Shown here: in pieces, positions 48,904 through 58,721 of the stretch | Numbering within the stretch: position 1 is the first letter of the stretch | Layout of the letters: each line of letters begins with the position of its first letter | NCBI GenBank assembly: GCA_946414805.1 | Contig: CAMKPZ010000005.1 | Span: 1-64,000, forward strand | Direction of reading: 5' to 3' | DNA: 64,000 nt | DNA from: an uncultured Bacteroidales bacterium | GTDB lineage: Bacteria > Bacteroidota > Bacteroidia > Bacteroidales > Paludibacteraceae | Notes under the pieces: generated by a model | Told to the model about the DNA's origin: nothing | Databases searched by the model: none | The model's input: only the letters and a program-made list of their open reading frames with translations | Position numbers and translations under genes: made by a program

Positions 48904-48935
48904 TTTGCATATATGCAATTTTTGTAGTACCTTTG
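48904..48935 (+). promoter_or_regulatory. Promoter of the glucosaminidase-MutS2 operon
   Basis: TTTG (48904-48907), 20 nt, TACCTTTG (48928-48935), 20 bp before the start codon. The -33 box is part of TTTGCATATATGCAA, close to the palindrome at 22793-22808, but no minus-strand -7 box accompanies it. Confidence 0.75.
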
Positions 48936-48955
48936 CGGCGCAAATTGTAGTGCAT

Positions 48956-50059
48956 ATGAAAAAACATCTCCTTTGGATAGCCCTGATCGCCGTGTGCGCA
49001 GGAGCGAATGCGCAGAGCCGCAACGAGGCGTATCTGCGATATATCGAACAATGGAAGAACACTGCCATCCTGCAGCAAGCCGAGTACGGTATTCCTGCGT
49101 CGATCACGATGGCGCAGGCTCTGCTGGAGTCCTCTGCGGGGCAGAGCGATCTGGCTACCAACGCCAATAACCATTTCGGAATCAAATGTACCTCCGACTG
49201 GTTCGGCGGCGTGTATTATCATGACGACGACCGCAAGGATGACTGTTTCCGCCAGTATGCCGATGCCGCGGAGAGTTTTAAGGACCACTCCATATTCTTG
49301 CAGCGTCCGCGATACACGACCTGTTTTGAGATCGCGGTGGAGGACTATGAGGCATGGGCGTTCCGTCTGCGCGAATGCGGTTATGCCACGGACAAACATT
49401 ACGCATCCAAACTCATCCATCTCATCGAGGACTATCGGCTGGATACCCTGACACTCGCTTCGGCGACAACCGGCGAGTTCGATCCGACCGCTGCGCAGGA
49501 TATCAAAGACAAAGAACCCGATGCCGTGGTGGTAGAGACGGTTGCGCAGACCCGGGAGGAGCAGGTTCCGCTTCGTCAGAAACGTCCCCTGAAGGCTTCC
49601 ATCGTTCGCCGTACGGAGCCGATCATGGTGATCAATAACGAGGCAGAGCCCGAATATGTGGAGCCGAAGACTGCACGCGAGGAACGCGATAGTTTCCTGC
49701 TGATGCATCCCAAGAAAAAATGCAACGGTATCAGTTATGTTACGGCGCGTGAGGGCGATACGTATGCGAACGTAGCTTTCCGTCTCAATGTGCGGGAGCG
49801 CGATCTGCGCGAAGACAACGATGCCTTGGGACGCGATCTGAATGAAGGCGACCGTATATATCTGGCGCCGAAGAAAGCTACGGGAGACAAGGAATTCGTT
49901 TGGACCTATACCGGTCAATCGCTCTGGAAACTGAGTCAGGAGGTGGGTGTGTCTATTGAAGCCATCCGCAAACTGAACGAACTGGATCCGCAGCTCCGTT
50001 CCTTCCGGACCCGTCAGAAGATTTATCTCAAAAAAGTAAAAATCGATGACCCTCGTTAA
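48956..50059 (+). CDS. Secreted glucosaminidase (GH73) with LysM domains
   Basis: 367 residues. A signal peptide (ending near GANAQ) precedes a GH73-type N-acetylglucosaminidase domain (about 25-165). Its catalytic region reads EYGIPASITMAQALLESSAGQSDLATNANNHFGIKC, with the acid Glu in ALLES, then YHDDDRKDDCFRQYADAAESFKDHSIFL. A charged linker leads to two LysM modules: ISYVTAREGDTYANVAFRLNVRERDLREDND and VWTYTGQSLWKLSQEVGVSIEAIRKLNEL. It cleaves peptidoglycan glycan strands in the periplasm. The longer frame from 48866 contains the promoter and is rejected. It overlaps the next gene by 14 bp. Confidence 0.93.
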   Translation: MKKHLLWIALIAVCAGANAQSRNEAYLRYIEQWKNTAILQQAEYGIPASITMAQALLESSAGQSDLATNANNHFGIKCTSDWFGGVYYHDDDRKDDCFRQYADAAESFKDHSIFLQRPRYTTCFEIAVEDYEAWAFRLRECGYATDKHYASKLIHLIEDYRLDTLTLASATTGEFDPTAAQDIKDKEPDAVVVETVAQTREEQVPLRQKRPLKASIVRRTEPIMVINNEAEPEYVEPKTAREERDSFLLMHPKKKCNGISYVTAREGDTYANVAFRLNVRERDLREDNDALGRDLNEGDRIYLAPKKATGDKEFVWTYTGQSLWKLSQEVGVSIEAIRKLNELDPQLRSFRTRQKIYLKKVKIDDPR

Positions 50060-50342
50060 TCCGGCGGCCTCTATCTCCGATGTTCTGGTCGATTATCTGC
50101 GTGAGAACGGATTGGAGCAGGATGTGCTGGATGTGCAGATCGAGGAGGCGTGGCCGCGCGTGATGGGTGATACCGTAACGAGACTCACCCGCAGCGTGGA
50201 GATGAAGAACGGCTTGCTGATCGTTCATGTCAATTCGGCGGCTCTCAAGACACAGCTCTTCGAGAACCGCTTTGAGTTGGTGCGCAAACTCAATGAAGCA
50301 GTGGGCGCACCGGCTATCCGTGATTGCAGAATTCTGGGGTGA
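50046..50342 (+). CDS. DUF721 (DciA-like) protein
   Basis: A 98-residue protein covering the DUF721 domain: ISDVLVDYLRENGLEQDVLDVQIEEAWPRVMGDTVTRLTRSVEMKNGLLIVHVNSAALKTQL and a final VGAPAIRDCRIL. DUF721/DciA proteins help load the replicative helicase in bacteria that lack DnaC. Bacteroidota members are short like this one. The start lies 14 bp inside the glucosaminidase gene, so translation is coupled. About 30 bp of GAATTGGTGATTGA spacer repeats separate it from mutS2. Confidence 0.85.
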   Translation: MTLVNPAASISDVLVDYLRENGLEQDVLDVQIEEAWPRVMGDTVTRLTRSVEMKNGLLIVHVNSAALKTQLFENRFELVRKLNEAVGAPAIRDCRILG

Positions 50343-50374
50343 ATGGAGAATTGGTGATTGATAATTGGTGATTG

Positions 50375-52720
50375 ATGATTTATCCGGAGAATATAGAACA
50401 AAAGATCGACTTCACATATATCCGTGAGGAGCTGTTGAGGCGTTGCTCCTCGCCGTTGGGCAGGGAGCGTGTGGAGGCAATGCATATGGAGACGGACTAC
50501 GAGACGGTGGACCGTCTGCTGCGAACCACCGACGAGATGCGCGCAGCGCAACGCGACCCGATGCTTTCTTTCCCCCGCGGCGAGATCAGCGATGTGCGCG
50601 AAGCGATCGCACGGATCCGGATAGAAGGGCTGTTCTTGGACGAAGCTGAACTGGACGCGTTGCGTAAAGCCCTGTCGTATGCCGTGGAGCTGGAGCGTTT
50701 TTTTGTCTCTCTGGACGAAGGACGGTTCGCGCATCTGAAAGAAATAGGAAGCACAGGGGGAATCGGGAACTTGGGGAACCTTGTCAAGGCGATTGACCGT
50801 GTGCTGGACCGATACGGCAAGCTGGCTGACAATGCTTCTCCGGAGTTAGCCCGTATCCGCCGTGAGTTGGTGAACCTGCAGGGCAGCGTAGGACGAACAC
50901 TCGCTTCGATCCTGAGGCAAGCCAAGACAGACGGACTGGTGGATGCCGATGCGGCTCCGACTCTCCGAGAAGGACGGCTTGTCATCCCTGTTCCTCCCGG
51001 ATTCAAACGCAAGATAGGCGGTATCGTGCATGACGAGTCCGCCACCGGAAAGACCGTTTATATCGAGCCGCAACAGGTCGTTGACGCGAATAATCATATA
51101 CGTGAGTTAGAAGGCGCAGAGCGCCGCGAACGGATCCGTATCCTGCAAGAGATCACGGATCTGCTTCGTCCCCATTCCCACGCCATCAGGGAGAGTCAGT
51201 CGATGCTTGCAGAAGTGGATTTCCTGAACGCCAAGGTGTCATTAGCCGAAGCTTTAGGTGCAATCCGTCCGGAGCTGAAAGACGAACCGCTGTTGGAGTG
51301 GTCCGAAGCGCGTCATCCGGTGTTATGGCTGCATTATACGCCGCAGGGCAAGACCGTTGTGCCGCTGTCGATCCGTTTGCAAGCCGGAGAGAACCATGTG
51401 TTAGTGATTTCCGGTCCGAACGCCGGTGGTAAGTCGGTTTGTCTCAAGACCGTAGCGCTGATGCAATACATGCTCCAATGCGGTCTGTTGGTGCCTGTAG
51501 CCGAGCAGAGCAGGGCGGGACTCTTCCGGAGCCTCATGATTGATATAGGTGACGAGCAATCGATCCAAGACGAATTATCGACTTATTCGTCCCATCTGCG
51601 TAACATGCGCGCGTTCCTGCGCTCCGCGGACGATCATACATTAGTGCTTGTCGATGAGATGGGTTCGGGCACCGAACCGATGATCGGCGGTGCTATCGCG
51701 GAGGCGATTCTGCATGAGTTGGTGGGCAGAGGCGTTTTCGGTATCATTACCACCCATTATACCAATCTCAAGCATTTCGCGGAGATCACCGAAGGGGTGG
51801 TCAATGGCGCCATGCTCTACGACAGAGGTGCAATGCGTCCTCTCTTCCAACTATCTATCGGTCAGGCCGGTAGCAGTTTTGCCATCGAGATAGCCCGCCA
51901 GACCGGACTGAGCGAAGAGATCATCCGCTATGCGACCGACCTTGTAGGCGAAGAGCATATTGATTACGACAAGCAACTGCAGGACATTGCACGTGACAAA
52001 CGATACTGGGAGAACAAACGACAGGCGATCCGCCAGAAAGAGAAATCGCTCGAAGAACGTATCGCACGATATGACGAGCAGATGAGTGCTATCAAAGCAA
52101 CCAAACGCGAGATGCTCGAGCAAGCCCGCCAGCAGGCGGAAGAGTTGCTCCAACGCTCCAATGCCACGATCGAACGCACTATCCGTGAGATCAAAGAAGC
52201 CAAGGCCGACAAGGAGAAGACAAAGGCGGCGCGGCAGAAAGTGGAGCGTCTCAAGCAGACGGTGGAGAAGAAACCGGCACCCGGTCCCTCTCCGAAAGAA
52301 AGCGGGAAGGCGATACCGAAAGTGCTGCGCGACCTGAGCGACTTGAAACTACTGAAAAAAGGAACATCCGGTACAACCGGAAACACTAATACAACCGGTT
52401 TGTCCAAGAAGACGAGTTCTTCTGTAGCAATCTCCAGAGCGCGGACGCTGAGTTTCAGCCGGACGCTTGATCTGCGCGGTTATCGGGCGGACGAAGCACT
52501 GGAGAAACTGATCAGTTATATGGACGACGCACTGATGGTAGGAGCAGGGGAGGTGACCATCCTGCATGGTACAGGAACCGGAGCGCTCAAGCAACTGACC
52601 CGCGATTACCTCAACGATATCAACCGTCTGCGCCGCAAACGCGGACAACGGGCCATAGCGTTCGGTGACGGTGATGTGAACCATGGCGGAGCAGGATTGA
52701 CGGTGGTGGAGTTGGATTGA
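50375..52720 (+). CDS. mutS2: MutS2 family ATPase/endonuclease
   Basis: 781 residues. The MutS-type core domain and ABC ATPase are evident: Walker A SGPNAGGKSVCLKTVALM, LMIDIGDEQSIQDELSTYSSHLRN, Walker B LVLVDEMGSGTEP and the His-loop IITTHYTNLKHF. A coiled coil (about 530-640) precedes the C-terminal Smr nuclease domain (TLDLRGYRADEALEKLISYMDDAL, VTILHGTGTGALKQLTRDYL). MutS2 lacks the mismatch-recognition domain and acts on recombination intermediates or stalled, collided ribosomes. The linker PAPGPSPKESGKAIP and the GTSGTTGNTNTTG stretch look like low-complexity additions. The upstream TTG at 50372 is less likely than this ATG. Confidence 0.94.
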   Translation: MIYPENIEQKIDFTYIREELLRRCSSPLGRERVEAMHMETDYETVDRLLRTTDEMRAAQRDPMLSFPRGEISDVREAIARIRIEGLFLDEAELDALRKALSYAVELERFFVSLDEGRFAHLKEIGSTGGIGNLGNLVKAIDRVLDRYGKLADNASPELARIRRELVNLQGSVGRTLASILRQAKTDGLVDADAAPTLREGRLVIPVPPGFKRKIGGIVHDESATGKTVYIEPQQVVDANNHIRELEGAERRERIRILQEITDLLRPHSHAIRESQSMLAEVDFLNAKVSLAEALGAIRPELKDEPLLEWSEARHPVLWLHYTPQGKTVVPLSIRLQAGENHVLVISGPNAGGKSVCLKTVALMQYMLQCGLLVPVAEQSRAGLFRSLMIDIGDEQSIQDELSTYSSHLRNMRAFLRSADDHTLVLVDEMGSGTEPMIGGAIAEAILHELVGRGVFGIITTHYTNLKHFAEITEGVVNGAMLYDRGAMRPLFQLSIGQAGSSFAIEIARQTGLSEEIIRYATDLVGEEHIDYDKQLQDIARDKRYWENKRQAIRQKEKSLEERIARYDEQMSAIKATKREMLEQARQQAEELLQRSNATIERTIREIKEAKADKEKTKAARQKVERLKQTVEKKPAPGPSPKESGKAIPKVLRDLSDLKLLKKGTSGTTGNTNTTGLSKKTSSSVAISRARTLSFSRTLDLRGYRADEALEKLISYMDDALMVGAGEVTILHGTGTGALKQLTRDYLNDINRLRRKRGQRAIAFGDGDVNHGGAGLTVVELD

Positions 52721-52740
52721 GGATTTATAATAGATGATTT

Positions 52741-53460
52741 ATGAAACGAAAGCTTTTATTTGCCCTCCTGGCAGGATGGATGGGCGCGGTTTCGCTTACA
52801 GCGGCTAACCCGGGTTTCGGTACCCGGCGGTACAGCATTGCCGTAATGGGCGAATACAGTTACAACAACACATGGGGGCATCATGGCAACCTCGATGTGC
52901 AGGCTTTACTGCCTTTCAATCCGCATTTCGAGATGGAGGCGCGGCAGCAGTTTTCTACGGCGAATGTCTATACGACGGCACTGCAGTTCCGGCCCAAGTT
53001 CGAACTGCCGGTAGGCGAGATGTTCATCGAGACCGATGTCTATTGCCGTCTTGTGGCGCGCAATAGGATGAGTGATCTCACGGCGGCTTTGGAAGTAGGT
53101 TACCGGATGGATTACGTGTCAGTGACGCTGGGGCTCTTCACCCGCGTGATGAATGATTGGGACAGAGACTGGCATTCGAACGAGAGTTTCGTAGCCGAAC
53201 CTTTTAACCTCCTTTACCGCGTAGAGGTTTTCTGCCGTCCGCAGGACAACCGATGGAACCTGTCGTTCCTCTTCAGCAATGTCGATGACTACCAGATGGA
53301 GCGGATGTGGCAGCCGCTCTTCGGGATCGGGGCATATGTGGATGTAGCCGACCACTGGCGGATCAACATGGGGGCGCAATGCAAACCCACGGGTATGTTC
53401 CATCTCGATGCAACCTTCTATGGCGCCACCGCCCGCGCAGGATTTACGTACCGGTTTTGA
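52741..53460 (+). CDS. Outer-membrane beta-barrel-like protein
   Basis: A 239-residue protein. A signal peptide (MKRKLLFALLAGWMGAVSLTAA) precedes repeated amphipathic strands (YSIAVMGEYSYNNTWG, HFEMEARQQFSTANVYTTALQFRPKFEL, FIETDVYCRLVARNRMSDLTAALEVGYRMDYVSVTLGLF, WRINMGAQCKPTGMFHLDATFYGATARAGFTYRF) ending in Phe, as barrel proteins do. The family is not recognised. It sits 20 bp after mutS2 and 13 bp before the phosphoesterase in the same transcript. Confidence 0.68.
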   Translation: MKRKLLFALLAGWMGAVSLTAANPGFGTRRYSIAVMGEYSYNNTWGHHGNLDVQALLPFNPHFEMEARQQFSTANVYTTALQFRPKFELPVGEMFIETDVYCRLVARNRMSDLTAALEVGYRMDYVSVTLGLFTRVMNDWDRDWHSNESFVAEPFNLLYRVEVFCRPQDNRWNLSFLFSNVDDYQMERMWQPLFGIGAYVDVADHWRINMGAQCKPTGMFHLDATFYGATARAGFTYRF

Positions 53461-53473
53461 TGATTGAAGATTT

Positions 53474-54382
53474 ATGAAAACAAAGCATTTACTATATATA
53501 GCCATGGCGGTCGGACTGACCGCCTGCAGCGACGAGAGTACTCTGGATCTCGCCGGCATGTTCTCGCCGCAAGGCGAGACGGTGAACACGCGTTTCGAGC
53601 AATCGATGGCGCACAATGATTCCGTGGGAGAGATCCATCTGGATATGGGAGCAGATACCTATACGATCTACGCCTGCTCCGATAGCCATGTCACGCGTAA
53701 ATCGCACCGCAACCTCGATTATTTCATGGCGCAGTACCTTGCTGCGCCGGATCCGAAGTTAGCGATCCATTTCGGCGACCTGATCGATGCGCAGAAGAAC
53801 TACCCGTGTGCGGACAGTGTGCTTCATCTGGGCGGCGTAGCGGTGAATGACGAAGCGCTATCCGGTTCCTCGCCGCGGCTGTTTATCACTCCCGGCAATC
53901 ACGATATCTATTTCAAGCAATGGCCGGTCTACCGCTCGTTTTTCGGAACCAGTGCTTATTGGTTCGACACCCGTAACGGCAGCAGGAAACTTGATCTCTT
54001 CATCTGTCTCGACAGCGCCGAAGGATCATTAGGCACCCTGCAAACAAAATGGCTCAAGGATCTGTTAGAGACCAAATCGAAGGAGGGCTACCGCCATATT
54101 ATCGTCTTCACCCACACCCATCTATGGAAACTTGACGGCTCACAGGGACATACATCCAATTATGCCATGGAGGAAACTTACGAACTGACTTCGCTCTTGG
54201 GACAGTACCATGTAGATTTTGTATGGAGCGGTCATCAGCACGCCCGCCAGTCCGTGTTCTTCAAGGGCGTCAATTATCTGGTGCTGGATGCTACGAAAGA
54301 CAAGGAACAGGGACAATCCTACATGACGGTAGAGATGGGCGAATCGCTGATCTACCATTATCATAACTACCCGAAGGAATAA
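53474..54382 (+). CDS. Lipoprotein with calcineurin-like metallophosphoesterase domain
   Basis: 302 residues. A signal sequence with lipobox VGLTAC leads to a metallophosphoesterase fold with all metal-binding motifs: IYACSDSHVTRKS, LAIHFGDLIDA, FITPGNHDIYF, IVFTHTHLW and VWSGHQHARQS. It would act on the periplasmic face of the inner membrane or on the outer membrane. The substrate could be a nucleotide, phospholipid or sugar phosphate. It is the last gene of the operon starting at 48956 and is closed by a strong hairpin terminator. Confidence 0.88.
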   Translation: MKTKHLLYIAMAVGLTACSDESTLDLAGMFSPQGETVNTRFEQSMAHNDSVGEIHLDMGADTYTIYACSDSHVTRKSHRNLDYFMAQYLAAPDPKLAIHFGDLIDAQKNYPCADSVLHLGGVAVNDEALSGSSPRLFITPGNHDIYFKQWPVYRSFFGTSAYWFDTRNGSRKLDLFICLDSAEGSLGTLQTKWLKDLLETKSKEGYRHIIVFTHTHLWKLDGSQGHTSNYAMEETYELTSLLGQYHVDFVWSGHQHARQSVFFKGVNYLVLDATKDKEQGQSYMTVEMGESLIYHYHNYPKE

Positions 54383-54414
54383 CAAAAACGTCCGCTACTG
54401 GCGGACATTTTTGT
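54382..54414. terminator. Bidirectional intrinsic terminator between convergent genes
   Basis: ACAAAAA (54382-54388) and GTCCGC (54390-54395) pair with GCGGAC (54401-54406) and TTTTTGT (54408-54414) around a 5-nt loop with one mismatch. It has A- and T-tracts on both sides and serves the phosphoesterase operon and thrS. Confidence 0.85.
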
Positions 54415-54432
54415 TGTATGCGAAGCACGGCA

Positions 54433-56376
54433 TCAATATGCGCTCATCTGCTTCTTGACAGTCTCGTTGATGAAATCAGCGAATTCCTGAATCGTCATAG
54501 AGCCTTTTTCTTCGGCGCCTTGCTGGCGGACGGAAACAAGACCTTGCTCCGCCTCTTTCTCGCCGACGATCAGCATATACGGGATACGCTTGAGTTCGTT
54601 ATCACGGATCTTACGACCGAGTTTCTCATTACGGTCATCAACGATGACGCGTACATCCTGCTGCTCCAGCAGTTCCTTTACTTTCCATGCATACTCGTTG
54701 GATTTCTCGGAGATGGGGAGAATAACAGCCTGATCCGGCGTGAGCCAGAGCGGGAATTTACCGGCAGTGTGCTCGATGAGCACGGCCACGAACCGCTCCA
54801 TGGAGCCGAACGGCGCACGGTGAATCATCACAGGGCGGTGTTTCTGGTTGTCCTCGCCGGTGTATTCCAGTTCGAAACGCTCGGGCAGGTTATAATCGAC
54901 TTGGATAGTGCCTAACTGCCAGCGGCGTCCGATAGCGTCCTTGACCATGAAGTCCAGTTTCGGACCATAGAAAGCTGCCTCGCCGTACTCTACCTTAGCC
55001 GGCAGGTTCTTCTCCTTGCAGGCATCGATGATAGCCTGTTCTGCCATAGCCCATACTTCGTCCGAACCTACGTATTTCTCGTGGTTGTTCGGGTCGCGGA
55101 GCGAGATCTGTGCTTCGAAGTTCTGGAAGTCGAGCGCCTTGAAGATGATCTCAATGATCTCCATCACGCGGATAAACTCTTGTTTCACCTGATCCTGACG
55201 GCAGAAGATATGGGCGTCATCCTGCGTGAACGAACGCACGCGGGTCAGACCGTGGAGCTCACCGGACTGCTCATAGCGGTAAACCGTACCGAACTCGGCG
55301 CAGCGGAAGGGCAGATCCTTGTATGAACGCGGGCTGTTTTTGTAGATCGCACAGTGGTGGGGGCAGTTCATCGGCTTGAGCAGATAGACCTCGCCCTCCT
55401 CCGGGGTAGTGATCGGCTGGAAAGAATCCTTGCCGTAGTGATCCCAGTGACCGGAAGTGATATAGAGTTGTTTAGAACCGATATGCGGAGTGATAACCTG
55501 CTGGTAGCCATAGCGTTTCTGGATTTTCTTGAGGAAATCCTCGAGACGCAGACGCAGGGCGGTACCTTTCGGCAGCCAGATCGGCAGACCTTTGCCTACC
55601 ATATCGGAGAACATAAAGAGTTCCAGTTCTTTACCGATCTTACGGTGGTCACGTTTCTTGGCTTCTTCCAGCAGTGCGAGGTACTCATCGAGCATCGCTT
55701 TCTTTGGGAAAGAGATACCATAGATACGGGTCATCATCGGGCGTTTCTCATCGCCGCGCCAGTAAGCGGCTGCGCATGAGAGGACTTTCACCGCCTTGAT
55801 CGGCTCGGTGGAAAGGAGGTGCGGACCCTTGCAGAGATCGGTGAATGCACCCTGGGTATAGGTGGTGATATGGCCGTCCTCAAGTTCGGAGATCAGTTCA
55901 CATTTATAGCTCTGACCCTTTTCGGAGAACGCCTTGAGGGCATCCGCCTTCGCAATCGATTTCTTCACGAGCTGCTCTTTTCTGGCGCGGAACTCCATCA
56001 TCTTGTTTTCAATCGCCGCAAAATCGGAGTCCTTGATGGTCACTCCCTCGGGGGGCATTACATCGTAGTAGAAACCGTTCTCGATAGCCGGACCGATACC
56101 GAACTGGATACCGGGGTAGAGCTCCTGCAGCGCCTCCGCCATGAGGTGGGACGATGTGTGCCAGAAGGCATGTTTTGCCTCCTTGTCTTCCCACTTATGC
56201 AGTTTGATAGAAGCATCAGCGGTGATGGGGTAATTCAATTCTACAATCTGATCATTGATACTTGCGCAAAGAATGTCCTGCGCCAGACGTGAGCTGATCG
56301 ACTCAGCTACTTGCAGCGGTGTCACACCGCTTTCGTACTCACGGATGGAACCATCCGGAAAGGTGATTTTAATCAT
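54433..56376 (-). CDS. thrS: Threonine--tRNA ligase
   Basis: A 647-residue class II aminoacyl-tRNA synthetase charging tRNA-Thr. In order: a TGS domain ([22 protein letters not shown]), the editing domain with [11 protein letters not shown] and the later Cys/His site ([10 protein letters not shown]), then the catalytic core with [21 protein letters not shown], the motif 2 region [17 protein letters not shown] and motif 3 [14 protein letters not shown]. The anticodon-binding domain follows ([45 protein letters not shown]). In many bacteria infC-rpmI-rplT follow thrS; here thrS stands alone and meets a terminator. The promoter is part of the divergent pair at 56.45-56.53 kb. Confidence 0.97.
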   Translation of the reverse strand: MIKITFPDGSIREYESGVTPLQVAESISSRLAQDILCASINDQIVELNYPITADASIKLHKWEDKEAKHAFWHTSSHLMAEALQELYPGIQFGIGPAIENGFYYDVMPPEGVTIKDSDFAAIENKMMEFRARKEQLVKKSIAKADALKAFSEKGQSYKCELISELEDGHITTYTQGAFTDLCKGPHLLSTEPIKAVKVLSCAAAYWRGDEKRPMMTRIYGISFPKKAMLDEYLALLEEAKKRDHRKIGKELELFMFSDMVGKGLPIWLPKGTALRLRLEDFLKKIQKRYGYQQVITPHIGSKQLYITSGHWDHYGKDSFQPITTPEEGEVYLLKPMNCPHHCAIYKNSPRSYKDLPFRCAEFGTVYRYEQSGELHGLTRVRSFTQDDAHIFCRQDQVKQEFIRVMEIIEIIFKALDFQNFEAQISLRDPNNHEKYVGSDEVWAMAEQAIIDACKEKNLPAKVEYGEAAFYGPKLDFMVKDAIGRRWQLGTIQVDYNLPERFELEYTGEDNQKHRPVMIHRAPFGSMERFVAVLIEHTAGKFPLWLTPDQAVILPISEKSNEYAWKVKELLEQQDVRVIVDDRNEKLGRKIRDNELKRIPYMLIVGEKEAEQGLVSVRQQGAEEKGSMTIQEFADFINETVKKQMSAY

Positions 56377-56446
56377 AATACGTATTTATAAACCTACAAA
56401 TGTTTACGGCGTCGGGCGAACAACTGCCTTTCCGCCAAAATTCGTG

Positions 56447-56526
56447 CAAAGGTACAACAAAAATTGCACATACGCAAATTTTAATGCGTTTTTTTTTGCA
56501 TATGTCAAAAAATATTACTATCTTTG
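56447..56526. promoter_or_regulatory. Divergent promoters for thrS and tamL
   Basis: Minus strand: TTTG (56478-56475), 20 nt, TACCTTTG (56454-56447). Plus strand: TTTG (56495-56498), 20 nt, TATCTTTG (56519-56526). The two are back to back and separated by 16 bp, close to the arrangement at 38.6 kb. Confidence 0.8.
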
Positions 56527-56549
56527 CACCGCTTTTTATATTACGCGTA

Positions 56550-58721
56550 ATGCGCACGTGGGTAAAATACGGATTCTGGTTGCTGGTGATTCTATTTGTT
56601 GCCACATCCTGCAACACGACTAAGTTCGTGCCGCAGGACCAGTATCTGTTGGAAAAAGCGAGGGTGAAATGCGTGGACGACAAATCGGTGTCGGAGAGTA
56701 AGTTGCGGGGGTATCTGCGCCAGAAGCAGAACACGGAGATCTTCGGATTCTGGAAACTGCAACTTCATGTGTACAACACGGCGCCGAAAGACACGACCTC
56801 CAAATCCAACAAGCGTCTGGCACGGAATGCGCATAAGATGGGTGAGGCTCCGGTGATCTATGACGAGGAGTTGACCCGGATCAGCATGCAGCAACTCCGT
56901 CAGCAGATGAATAATATGGGTTATTTCCAAGCGGAGGTAGATACCCAGAAAGTGATCAAGGACCGTAAGGTTCAGCTGACCTATCTCGTGACGGCTCACC
57001 AGCCATATAAAGTCCGGTCCTACGATGTGGACATCGCTTTCGGCGAAGTGAGCGAGATCGCGAAGAACGGCCGCTGTGAGGTACATCCCGGCGACCGGTT
57101 CTCGACGGAGGCGCTGGACGAGGAACGCGAACGGATCACGACCGCCATGCGTAACAGGGGGTATTTCTATTTCGAGAAATCCATGCTGGAGTTCACAGCC
57201 GACAGTTCTCTCAACAGCCATGAGGTGGATATCCGTATTCATCTGGCGCCCTATGTGTCGGCGTTGGATTCCGCGGCATTAAAAAGGATCCATACACAGT
57301 ATTCGATCCGCAATGTGGAGTTTAATATGGACAAGCCTTTTCTGCGCAAGAGCGCGTTGCGCAGAGCGTGCCGTATCCGCGAGGGTGTGCGTTATGCAGA
57401 CTGGCGCGTAGAGCGCACTTACGCGCGCATGAATGCGCTGGCGCCGGTGAAATATGTAGATATTGCGTTTAATCCTGTGGGCGACTCGCTACTGGATTGC
57501 ACGGTGGCTATCTCGCGCGGACGCATGAACTCTATCTCCGCGGAGGTGGAGGGTACTTACAGCGCCGGCGACTGGGGTATCGCAGCGGGGGTCAACTATA
57601 GCAACAAGAATATTTTCAAGGGAGCAGAAGTACTGTCATTAGGCGGCCGCGCTTCGTATGAATGGCGTACTAACGGCGGACGGGCGATCGAGGCGAAAGC
57701 GGAAGCAGGATTGCTTTTCCCCTCCAATGTGAAGGTGAATATCGCGTATAACTACCAGCAGCGGCCGGAGGAATATACGCGCACCATTGCCAATGCGGGA
57801 CTGGGGTATACCATCCCCCGCCGACCCGGCAGCCGCTGGATCCACCAGTTCAATCTCGTGGACATCAACTATATCTACCTGCCGTGGATGTCGGCTCAGT
57901 TCAAGAAGGACTTTATGGAGAAATCCTCGGTGCTGAAAGCCAGTTATGAGGATCATTTCATCGTTGACTGGAGTTATACGGGTTCGTACTCCACTTTCAG
58001 CCAACGCAATCCCAACCGGTCTTATCTGCAGTTGGTGATGCGTGTAGAGACGGCAGGTAACTTCCTATACGGTCTGAGCGAAATAGCCAAATTCGAGAAG
58101 AATGCCGACGGGTCATACGTACTATGGAAGATACCCTTTGCACAATACGCCAAAGGAGATATCAATTTTACGTACCATGGCATCATTCATCCGCAGCACC
58201 ATCTGGTGGGGCATATCGGTCTGGGTGTGGCAGTGCCGTATCTGAATGCACAGACTATTCCGTTCGAGAAGCGCTATTTCGGCGGCGGCGCCAACGGTAT
58301 CCGCGGCTGGCAGGCGCGTACGCTGGGGCCCGGCACCTTCCGCGGCAAGGGTTCCGCTCTTGTATATGATCTGCAGGTAGGCGATATCAAGTTGGATCTG
58401 AACCTCGAATACCGCTACAAAGTATTGTCGTTCCTGGAGTTAGCCGCTTTTGTGGACGCCGGAAATATATGGACCATCCGTGACTATGACTCGCAGCCGG
58501 GCGGTGTATTCCTGTTCGACGAGTTCTACAAGCAGATCGCATGGAGTTACGGCGTGGGTATCCGCTTTGACTTATCGATCCTGATCTTCCGTGTTGATTT
58601 CGGTGTGAAGCTGCACGACCCGAGCCGTATCGCGGAGGGCAAGCAATGGCGCACGGTACCCAACGGACTGGGTTGGCACGACGATATGACTTTCCATTTT
58701 GCCATAGGGCACCCGTTCTGA
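56550..58721 (+). CDS. tamL: Omp85-family lipoprotein TamL (BamA/TamA-like)
   Basis: About 723 residues. The signal sequence ends in the lipobox FVATSC, so this is a lipid-anchored Omp85 protein, the Bacteroidota TamL type. The N-terminal half has POTRA-like domains (DQYLLEKARVKCVDDKSVSESKLRGYLRQKQNT, ISMQQLRQQMNNMGYFQAEV, YKVRSYDVDIAFGE). The C-terminal half is a 16-strand barrel with the conserved loop motif FGGGANGIRGWQARTLGPG and a final DMTFHFAIGHPF. It is thought to work with TamB in outer-membrane biogenesis. The frame is open from 56400, but earlier starts overlap the promoter. The stop overlaps the next start (TGATG). Confidence 0.9.
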   Translation: MRTWVKYGFWLLVILFVATSCNTTKFVPQDQYLLEKARVKCVDDKSVSESKLRGYLRQKQNTEIFGFWKLQLHVYNTAPKDTTSKSNKRLARNAHKMGEAPVIYDEELTRISMQQLRQQMNNMGYFQAEVDTQKVIKDRKVQLTYLVTAHQPYKVRSYDVDIAFGEVSEIAKNGRCEVHPGDRFSTEALDEERERITTAMRNRGYFYFEKSMLEFTADSSLNSHEVDIRIHLAPYVSALDSAALKRIHTQYSIRNVEFNMDKPFLRKSALRRACRIREGVRYADWRVERTYARMNALAPVKYVDIAFNPVGDSLLDCTVAISRGRMNSISAEVEGTYSAGDWGIAAGVNYSNKNIFKGAEVLSLGGRASYEWRTNGGRAIEAKAEAGLLFPSNVKVNIAYNYQQRPEEYTRTIANAGLGYTIPRRPGSRWIHQFNLVDINYIYLPWMSAQFKKDFMEKSSVLKASYEDHFIVDWSYTGSYSTFSQRNPNRSYLQLVMRVETAGNFLYGLSEIAKFEKNADGSYVLWKIPFAQYAKGDINFTYHGIIHPQHHLVGHIGLGVAVPYLNAQTIPFEKRYFGGGANGIRGWQARTLGPGTFRGKGSALVYDLQVGDIKLDLNLEYRYKVLSFLELAAFVDAGNIWTIRDYDSQPGGVFLFDEFYKQIAWSYGVGIRFDLSILIFRVDFGVKLHDPSRIAEGKQWRTVPNGLGWHDDMTFHFAIGHPF

